From positions 1-9,741 of the forward strand of contig JAIESS010000138.1 in the NCBI GenBank assembly GCA_019745755.1: a stretch of DNA of 9,741 nucleotides, given 5' to 3'. Of this stretch, positions 5,469 to 9,741 are shown one piece after another. Positions within the stretch are counted from its first letter, which is position 1. Each line of letters begins with the position of its first letter. This stretch comes from Alphaproteobacteria bacterium. Its GTDB lineage: Bacteria; Pseudomonadota; Alphaproteobacteria; Paracaedibacterales; JAKBAR01. The notes under the pieces were generated by a model. It had not been told where the DNA came from and searched no databases. It was given only the letters and a program-made list of their open reading frames with translations. A program made the position numbers and the translations under genes.

Positions 5469-5497
5469 AATGTGAGCGTTTTTTATACTTTTGTCAA
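5469..5497 (-). promoter_or_regulatory. probable promoter of the brnQ-2 leader
   Basis: TTGACA (5497-5492) is followed after 17 bp by CACATT (5474-5469), a poor -10 match. Confidence comes from the geometry shared with brnQ-1, where TTGACA lies 36 nt before the leader ATG (35 nt here). Transcription should start within a base or two of the ATG at 5462. A strong -35 with a degenerate -10 is common for the housekeeping sigma factor of alphaproteobacteria. Confidence 0.6.
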
Positions 5498-5530
5498 GGA
5501 TAAAACACAAAATGTAAAAAGCTCTTATGG

Positions 5531-5576
5531 GGCACAATTTAAGAATGATGAATCAAACAGTTAAGAAAATTATGCC
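5531..5576 (-). terminator. inverted repeat after flgH, possible operon terminator
   Basis: In the minus direction GGCATAATTT (5576-5567) pairs with AAATTGTGCC (5540-5531): ten pairs including one wobble, around a 26-nt loop. It begins 4 nt after the flgH stop. A TTTTT run follows about 10 nt beyond the stem, before the brnQ-2 promoter. The long loop and displaced U-run make it a weak terminator candidate, so some flagellar read-through into the brnQ-2 leader is possible. Confidence 0.35.
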
Positions 5577-5580
5577 TTCT

Positions 5581-6345
5581 CTAAAACGGTGATAATTTAT
5601 TAATAACTTGGTGAGCGAGTGGGCCGTTCATATTGTCAGTCAGATCGCCACGGCCGCGGTAACCAATGCGCAGTTGGGCGATTTTAGGTGTCGTAATCGT
5701 ATTGGAGGAACTAATATCTTCCCGCCTAATCACACCTGTCATATAGATTTCACGTACTTCATTGACAAGACCGAGTTCTTGACGCCCTTCGATGACCATG
5801 GACCCGTTGGGTAAAATTTGGATCACTGTTGCAGCCATATTAAATTTAAGCTTGTCCTTTACGGTATAACTTCCGGAACCATTCAGGGATGGATTGGAAT
5901 CAGCTTTTAAAAGATTATTCGCACCATTAGCGCCAACATCTTGCCCTGTCGTGGTTGGAGGTTTTACAGCAAATGTACGAAGGCGCATACCATACAAATT
6001 CGTAAGGCCCGCGGCGAGGTTGGATTGCTGCGTAATACTCGGTGTCATTTCAATTTTTTGCTCCTGATCCATATCAATAGAAACAGTGAGAATATCCCCC
6101 ACTTTATTCGCCCGTTGATCCTTGAAAAAGGCCTTGGATCCGGTTTGCCAAAGGGAGTTTGAGTCAGCTCTTGGTGCTTGTGTTGGATCGGGCATGGGCA
6201 TGCTCACAGGTTGATAGCTGGGCAAAAGTGTCGGATCTTGGATATGAGATAGTCCTGGAGGATCGCCAATGCGTGAAAGCCTCTCCGCAAGATTACACCC
6301 TGAAAGAAGAAAAGGAAGGAGGATAATACATTTTAAACGCGTCAT
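5581..6345 (-). CDS. flgH: flagellar L-ring lipoprotein FlgH
   Basis: A 254-residue outer-membrane lipoprotein forming the L-ring, the bushing through which the flagellar rod crosses the outer membrane. The signal peptide ends in the lipobox LLSGC with the lipidated cysteine at C17. The FlgH domain follows a proline-rich linker: SLWQTGSKAFFKDQRANKVGD (64-84), ILTVSIDMDQ (85-94), a Gly/Asn-rich middle, VIEGRQELGLVNEVREIYMTG (184-204), VIRREDISSSNTI (205-217) and IGYRGRGDL (227-235), with a short C-terminal tail. Length is slightly above the common 220-240. It begins 20 bp after flgA with a weak ribosome site (AAGAAGATAG). The gene usually found next, flgI for the P-ring, is not here; brnQ-2 follows instead. 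Confidence 0.95.
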   Translation of the reverse strand: MTRLKCIILLPFLLSGCNLAERLSRIGDPPGLSHIQDPTLLPSYQPVSMPMPDPTQAPRADSNSLWQTGSKAFFKDQRANKVGDILTVSIDMDQEQKIEMTPSITQQSNLAAGLTNLYGMRLRTFAVKPPTTTGQDVGANGANNLLKADSNPSLNGSGSYTVKDKLKFNMAATVIQILPNGSMVIEGRQELGLVNEVREIYMTGVIRREDISSSNTITTPKIAQLRIGYRGRGDLTDNMNGPLAHQVINKLSPF

Positions 6346-6365
6346 ATTCTATCTTCTTTCATCAT

Positions 6366-7043
6366 TCAAAATGTCTGCGCATGGATTTCAGCTGTATGAG
6401 CATCCACAACAACAGCTTCAATGACTTTTTTAGCGCTTTTACCAACTTCAAAAGTCACGCGCTGCCCCACAGCACCATCCTTCAATGCTTTCCCTTGAGA
6501 TGAAATAGATAGATTTCCCGCATGATAGATAATGCGCACAAGGGCATCCCGCTTAATCACAAGGGGCGCCATAAGATCCGTCGTTTGAATGGGTGTCATG
6601 GCACCAAGAACCTTTTGCCGGGATTTTTTACCAACGAGATCCTCTACATGAAGAGCATACGATCCATTTAATGATGCAAGTCCTACCTTCGTCATAACGA
6701 TATCACTTGCTTCAATAAGATGACTGGGGGATAGAGGTTTATTGAGTACCGGCACATCCACCAGGAAATCAATTTTTGCACTGATGGGATCACTCACATC
6801 CTTGACTCTGATTTGAATGCGGCCTTGGCCGAGATTTTTGTACGTAGTAATCGTTGGATGATTAGGTACTTTTTTAAGAGTATCAGGATAATCAAAGATA
6901 ATGGATAGATCCTGCCCCGGATAATCTTTTTCGGCGTAGCGCTTTATGTTTTCTTCAAAAGACGTTGCATTGAACGATGCATCCGCATCACTTTCTGTGA
7001 AAAGAAGGGATAAAATAAACATCAAAAAGCATTTAATGATCAT
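6366..7043 (-). CDS. flgA: flagellar P-ring assembly chaperone FlgA
   Basis: A 225-residue periplasmic protein that assists FlgI assembly into the P-ring around the rod. An N-terminal signal peptide covers about residues 1-22 (basic K4, hydrophobic FLMFILSLLF, then ADA). The N-terminal domain is poorly conserved. The C-terminal SAF/ChapFlgA domain is clear: VPVLNKPLSPSHLIEASDI (97-115), DLVGKKSRQKVLGAMTPI (135-152), LMAPLVIKRDALVRIIY (157-173) and LSISSQGKALKDGAVGQRV (178-196). Its start lies 3 bp after the flgG stop, with AGGAG (7056-7052) inside the last flgG codons and 8 nt from the ATG, so the genes are co-translated closely. Its presence implies that flgI is elsewhere in the genome. Confidence 0.93.
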   Translation of the reverse strand: MIIKCFLMFILSLLFTESDADASFNATSFEENIKRYAEKDYPGQDLSIIFDYPDTLKKVPNHPTITTYKNLGQGRIQIRVKDVSDPISAKIDFLVDVPVLNKPLSPSHLIEASDIVMTKVGLASLNGSYALHVEDLVGKKSRQKVLGAMTPIQTTDLMAPLVIKRDALVRIIYHAGNLSISSQGKALKDGAVGQRVTFEVGKSAKKVIEAVVVDAHTAEIHAQTF

Positions 7044-7046
7044 GAT

Positions 7047-7856
7047 TTATGCTCCTATACGTGCATCTTGTTCCCAGATTGAACTGGCGGTGACAAGGAC
7101 TTTTGTGAGGAAGTTATAATGCTTTTCAATACGCATGAGCTCAATGACATCCTCAAGCGTATTACTGTTGGAGGATTCTCTGTAGCCTTGCTTTAGTTTT
7201 CCCCGACGGCTTGTGCCGGGGGTGCCTGAATCAGCCGAACCCGATGCTTCTGTTTCTTGGAACATGGTATCCCCCATGGCAGCGAGGCCCGACGGATTCA
7301 TAAATGTTGCAAGGGTGAGTTGCCCCACCTGTGTAAGTGTTGTTTGAGTTCCTATTTGTGCAAAAACAAGGCCATCCTCAGTAATTTTAACACCTGTTGT
7401 ATTTGCTGGAAAGGTAATGCCAGGAGATACCGTATAGCCGCTTGGTTGGGTAACGATCATACCGGTGGCACTTATAGTAAAGACACCCGCCCGCGTATAG
7501 GCCGTTGTTCCATCGGGAAGAAGAATTTCAAAAAAACCATCACCACTTACAGCAAGATCCAAGGGATTATCTGTTTTTGCCAAATCCCCTTGGGCAAAAT
7601 TACGCTCCACCGCAGCAACACGAACACCAAGGCCAATTTCAATACCTGTGGGGTTTTTTGTTCCATTAGACGACGATGCTGCCCCAGCTGGATCTTGGCG
7701 GGTGTAGGGTAAATCAACCCCCACAGTATAAGATTTTTTGTAGCCTGTAACACCTGTTGCAGCAAGATTTTGAGAGGCTGCCGCAAGGGCTGATGTAAAA
7801 TAACCAAGACCGGTTTTAGCAATATGAAGGGCACGATCAACACTGATATAAGACAT
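7047..7856 (-). CDS. flgG: flagellar distal rod protein FlgG
   Basis: A 269-residue protein that polymerises into the distal flagellar rod. The hallmark segment is at 71-111: GIEIGLGVRVAAVERNFAQG, then DLAKTDNPLDLAVSGDGFFEI, followed by YTRAGVF (120-126). The N-terminal heptad helix ends in NLAATGVTGYK (30-40), a drifted form of the usual NLANVNTTGFK. The C-terminal helix keeps the ESSNSNTLEDVIELMRIEKHYNFLTKVL register but has replaced the usual AQRAYE with IEKHYN, so this FlgG is divergent at both coiled-coil ends, which pair with each other in the rod. AGAGGA overlaps the flgF stop and lies 5 nt before the ATG; the intergenic gap is 9 bp. Confidence 0.93.
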   Translation of the reverse strand: MSYISVDRALHIAKTGLGYFTSALAAASQNLAATGVTGYKKSYTVGVDLPYTRQDPAGAASSSNGTKNPTGIEIGLGVRVAAVERNFAQGDLAKTDNPLDLAVSGDGFFEILLPDGTTAYTRAGVFTISATGMIVTQPSGYTVSPGITFPANTTGVKITEDGLVFAQIGTQTTLTQVGQLTLATFMNPSGLAAMGDTMFQETEASGSADSGTPGTSRRGKLKQGYRESSNSNTLEDVIELMRIEKHYNFLTKVLVTASSIWEQDARIGA

Positions 7857-7865
7857 AAAATTCCT

Positions 7866-8642
7866 CTAACTCGTAATGCGTAAATTAATGGTTTTGCTTA
7901 ATGTGGCATCTTGCATTTCTGTGACGCGCTGGGCCTCTTCATACATTTGCATAATGCGCATGAGTTTGATGGACCCTGAAATAGGATTCACATTGGCCTG
8001 TTCCAAAAAACCGTTCATAACTTGCGTGTTGGCATCCATGGGTATTTCTTCACCGTGGGCTAAAAAACGTCCCATGCCAATATATTCAAGGTCATTTTGC
8101 TCATCCTTAAAAACGGCTATTTTTAGTTTTCCCGCAACGGTTTGAGCACCTGCCGCATCAAACCCAACAATAGTGCCATCGCGACTTACAGAAAATTGAA
8201 CAAACTTCCCAAGGTTAATATCGCCGTCTTCCCCTTGAACGATGGAGCCATCAAAGGCTGTGAGGGTACCATTTTTATCAAGGCGAAACCGACCATCACG
8301 TGTATAAAGCTTGGCATCGCCCGATTGCACCATGAAATAACCGCTGCCATTAAGTGCAAAATCATAGACATTACCCGTTTGCTTGAGGGCCCCTTGGGAT
8401 AAGTCACGTTTAACAATATCTCCCTGGACATAAGAGATACTTGGGGATTTTCCACCCAATCGGGGGTCACTATAAACGGACTCAAGACCACCTTGAATGA
8501 GTCCCTTAAAACCAACCGTATCAGCATTACTAAGGTTTTGTGCTTCGATATTGATTTGCTGTATCAATAATTCTTTGGCAGAAAGAAGCACAACACCAGC
8601 GTTTTCAATTGTTCCAGAGGGAGTAACCGAACTAATTGCCAT
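7866..8642 (-). CDS. flgF: flagellar proximal rod protein FlgF
   Basis: A 258-residue rod protein and first gene of the flgFGAH operon. The N-terminal helix ends in NLSNADTVGFK (36-46), the flagellar rod/hook signature. The core has SQGALKQTGNVYDFALNGSGYFMV (82-105) and YTRDGRF (113-119); the C-terminal helix follows GFLEQANVNPISG (211-223) and SIKLMRIMQMYEEAQRV (224-240). FlgF is preferred over FlgG because of the gene order and because the next gene carries the FlgG signature. The start lacks a convincing ribosome binding site (CATTACCG precedes the ATG) and about 10 residues precede the usual N-terminus. A sigma-54 promoter lies about 40 bp upstream, giving a leader of about 30 nt. Confidence 0.92.
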   Translation of the reverse strand: MAISSVTPSGTIENAGVVLLSAKELLIQQINIEAQNLSNADTVGFKGLIQGGLESVYSDPRLGGKSPSISYVQGDIVKRDLSQGALKQTGNVYDFALNGSGYFMVQSGDAKLYTRDGRFRLDKNGTLTAFDGSIVQGEDGDINLGKFVQFSVSRDGTIVGFDAAGAQTVAGKLKIAVFKDEQNDLEYIGMGRFLAHGEEIPMDANTQVMNGFLEQANVNPISGSIKLMRIMQMYEEAQRVTEMQDATLSKTINLRITS

Positions 8643-8681
8643 CGGTAATGTTCATAAAATGCGTTATCTAAAAAGGGTATA

Positions 8682-8697
8682 TGCAAGATCTGTGCCA
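8682..8697 (-). promoter_or_regulatory. sigma-54 promoter of the flgFGAH operon
   Basis: On the minus strand, TGGCACAGATCTTGCA (8697-8682) matches the sigma-54 consensus TGGCAC-N5-TTGCW exactly. The GG (8696-8695) and GC (8684-8683) are spaced by 10 nt, as required for the -24/-12 elements. Transcription should start near 8671, about 29 nt before flgF. Sigma-54 with an enhancer-binding activator drives mid-to-late flagellar genes in Caulobacter and other alphaproteobacteria, so this operon is probably under checkpoint control with RpoN and a FlbD-like activator encoded elsewhere. Confidence 0.85.
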
Positions 8698-8767
8698 GGG
8701 ATTTGTTTGGTATAAATATATGGAGATGGTTATAGGCTTGTGAATCGATCAGCAATCATTATGTGTC

Positions 8768-8791
8768 TTTCCAAGAGGTTCTTCTTGGAAA
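8768..8791. repeat. 24-bp inverted repeat upstream of the sigma-54 promoter
   Basis: TTTCCAAGA (8768-8776) and TCTTGGAAA (8783-8791) are perfect 9-nt inverted arms around GGTTCT. The centre is about 84 bp upstream of the -24 GG and about 108 bp upstream of the predicted transcription start, where sigma-54 enhancer-binding proteins usually bind. No U-tract follows on either strand, so a terminator is unlikely. Which protein binds is unknown; it does not match the Caulobacter ftr motif as I know it. Confidence 0.5.
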
Positions 8792-8800
8792 TGGTTAGAT

Positions 8801-8960
8801 AGTGTCGTGGAGGAGCGTGGGGATGGGACCAACTTGCCAGAATCGAGGATCAGGAGGACCCTCTGTCCGGGGCCGTGGTGAAAAGCAAGAGGTGATGTGG
8901 ATAGGTGACTCCCTAACACACAGAATGCGAGATCATATTATTCATAGAGAATCTCATAGA
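8801..8960. other. GC-rich, G-biased non-coding stretch next to tRNA-Thr
   Basis: Positions 8801-8900 contain 60 G or C bases by direct count, well above the surrounding AT-leaning sequence, with a strong excess of G on the plus strand. Short self-complementary pieces exist (GGAC-CCTCT-GTCC at 8867-8879). Plus-strand frames that stay open across it read into the tRNA complement and give no protein I recognise. It may be a remnant of older foreign DNA or an unrecognised structured RNA; it does not match the SRP, 6S or RNase P RNA motifs I know. Confidence 0.35.
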
Positions 8961-8963
8961 AAA

Positions 8964-9038
8964 TGGTGCCGTTGGAGGGAATCGAACCCTCGACCTCACC
9001 CTTACCAAGGGTGTGCACTACCACTGTGCTACAACGGC
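8964..9038 (-). tRNA. tRNA-Thr (anticodon GGU)
   Basis: A complete cloverleaf on the minus strand. The acceptor stem is GCCGTTG (9038-9032) with CAACGGC; the D stem is GCAC/GTGC. The anticodon stem CACCC/GGGTG encloses the loop TTGGTAA, giving anticodon GGT (9006-9004) for Thr codons ACC and ACU. The T arm is GAGGG-TTCGAAT-CCCTC. The discriminator base is A and the CCA end is encoded (8966-8964). No other tRNA is adjacent, and no clear terminator follows it. Confidence 0.97.
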
Positions 9039-9111
9039 AAAATTGACGTGGACACTATGACATAGCTATAGTTGGCAAAGCAATAAAAAACGAAACAAAC
9101 AGGGTCCGTCT

Positions 9112-9294
9112 ATGACTAAAAATAATAAACGCTTTGCTGCTATGAGTAAGGCGCTACGGGAAAATCTCCATAAGCGCAAAGAGCAAATAAAAAGCCGTAA
9201 GGAGGAAGACCAAAACGTAGACAAAGCTAGAAAAAAAGATGCTTTTGATACGTTATCCAGCAATTCTTTAAAAGAAGAACTCCCTATCTCATAA
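9112..9294 (+). CDS. small highly charged protein of unknown function
   Basis: A 60-residue protein with AGGG (9101-9104) 7 nt before the ATG. Residues 1-34 form a very basic, helix-prone segment (NKRFAAMSKALRENLHKRKEQ at 5-25) rich in Lys and Arg; the C-terminal part is mixed and ends EELPIS. The pattern of a short ALRENLxKRKxQ helix resembles small conserved alphaproteobacterial proteins of unknown role, but I cannot name a family. No signal peptide or membrane segment is visible. It is divergent from tRNA-Thr, and the next recognisable coding sequence downstream is the truncated gene at 9530. Confidence 0.65.
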   Translation: MTKNNKRFAAMSKALRENLHKRKEQIKSRKEEDQNVDKARKKDAFDTLSSNSLKEELPIS

Positions 9295-9305
9295 AAATAG
9301 GGGGT
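9279..9305. repeat. hairpin spanning the stop codon of the 60-residue protein gene
   Basis: ACTCCCTAT (9279-9287) pairs with ATAGGGGGT (9297-9305): nine pairs including one wobble, with a 9-nt loop containing the TAA stop. On the plus strand no U-tract follows. On the minus strand a TCTTCTTTT tail follows, so it would better terminate minus-strand transcription arriving from the right. Confidence 0.35.
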
Positions 9306-9501
9306 GTTGATAAAAGACTACTTACTACATATAACTAATCATATGTCAATGTGCAGAAAACTTAAAGAACTTACTTCCTCCAATAGTGGAAAAATCACGT
9401 GAGGGTCTTCCCTACGATATTGTCTGGGGGGCCATCCCATGCATCGAACCAGGAGTTTTCCAAAATATAACGTGCTCGGGGCGTTGTATCAAATTAACCC
9501 C

Positions 9502-9540
9502 GGGGCTGACATAACATTTAAAAAGTTAGGTGTCAGCCCC
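9502..9540. repeat. strong inverted repeat abutting the truncated YeeE-like sequence
   Basis: GGGGCTGACA (9502-9511) and TGTCAGCCCC (9531-9540) are perfect 10-nt arms. TAAC (9512-9515) and GTTA (9525-9528) extend the stem inwards past a GG bulge, giving about 14 pairs and a 9-nt A/T loop. No U-tract follows. It may be the terminator of a lost gene, a small palindromic repeat element, or an end left by a deletion or insertion; the right arm coincides with the first codons of the open YeeE-like frame. Confidence 0.6.
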
Positions 9541-9741
9541 TAAGATTTATACGCCAGATACCACAATCATAGACAAAAGGTTTATTGGTGGATCTATTCT
9601 TTTTGGTATTGGGTGGGGGATTTCAGGGCTTTGTCCTGGACCTGCGCTTGCTTCCCTAGCTTATGGAGATCCACTGTCTTTTGTTTTTATCTTGGCTATA
9701 ATTCCAGGTTCTTATCTATCGTTAAGGCCTTTTAAATCTTC
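9530..9741 (+). pseudogene. 5'-truncated YeeE/YedE-like (DUF6691-type) membrane protein fragment
   Basis: The frame opens after an in-frame TAG (9527-9529) and stays open to the window end. From about 9572 it reads IDKRFIGGSILFGIGWGISG, then LCPGPALASL, then a hydrophobic segment. This matches the C-terminal half of small YeeE/YedE relatives, whose members are typically about 140 residues and have been linked to sulfur-compound transport; the CPGPAL motif is intact. The N-terminal half, with the usual FGxGLxxSGMxxP repeat, is not found in any upstream plus-strand frame I read. No ATG with a ribosome site occurs; a GTG at 9530 is the only early alternative start. Most likely a decayed gene, unless a half-size protein is made. 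It continues past the window edge. Confidence 0.65.

Noticed and set aside
7257..7712. 151-residue plus-strand frame inside flgG
   Set aside because: It is antisense to a clear FlgG gene; its Cys/Ile-rich composition is the mirror of flgG codons, with no recognisable domain.
8802..9065. 87-residue plus-strand frame ending WCRWRESNPRPHPYQGCALPLCYNG
   Set aside because: The WRESNPRP stretch is the reverse complement of tRNA-Thr, a well-known false protein; the frame has no good start site.
9321..9513. Open stretch of about 55 codons reading ...EKSREGLPYDIVWGAIPCIEPG... before the inverted repeat
   Set aside because: It has no ATG and no ribosome site in frame, ends in TAA within the repeat, and matches nothing I recognise. 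It might be decayed coding sequence but cannot be supported.

Overview
The window reads as chromosome from an AT-leaning alphaproteobacterium. Three features support this: a Pcm-like methyltransferase and a rhodanese joined by an ATGA overlap, with another start just downstream (in alphaproteobacteria tolC often sits there); the flagellar order flgF-flgG-flgA-flgH; and a sigma-54 promoter in front of that operon. A host-associated lineage such as Holosporales would fit the two BrnQ amino-acid carriers, but that is a guess. No phage, IS element or CRISPR array was recognised.

Layout. Positions 1-1054 (minus strand): pcm-like gene, rhodanese, and the first codons of a gene running off the left edge. 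Positions 1055-2619 (plus): a long leader region, then the BrnQ-type transporter brnQ-1. Positions 2664-3623 (minus): a short threonine dehydratase without an ACT domain. Positions 3858-4103 (plus): an unrecognised 81-residue protein with five cysteines. Positions 4183-5497 (minus): a second BrnQ paralogue, brnQ-2, with its own leader. Positions 5581-8697 (minus): the flgFGAH operon (proximal and distal rod, P-ring chaperone, L-ring lipoprotein) behind a near-consensus sigma-54 promoter. Positions 8964-9038 (minus): tRNA-Thr(GGU). Positions 9112-9294 (plus): a 60-residue basic protein. Positions 9530-9741 (plus): a 5'-truncated YeeE/YedE-like (DUF6691-type) fragment running off the right edge.

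The main discovery is a pair of matching attenuator-like leaders in front of the two brnQ genes. Each starts with a TTGACA box 35-36 nt before an ATG, which suggests a leaderless or nearly leaderless transcript. Each encodes a 17-residue peptide made largely of Leu, Ile and Val: MKKYSLNLIVVLVSVVG for brnQ-1 and MQRDFLNLIVIASIIIG for brnQ-2. In both, the stop codon falls in the loop of a GC hairpin. In both, the first codons can pair with a segment just beyond that hairpin, and the two copies differ there by compensatory changes. One leader is rich in valine codons, the other in isoleucine codons. The simplest reading is ribosome-mediated sensing of charged branched-chain tRNAs controlling two branched-chain amino-acid importers, possibly with different amino-acid bias. 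Threonine dehydratase, whose product 2-oxobutyrate is an isoleucine precursor or a catabolic intermediate, lies between them.
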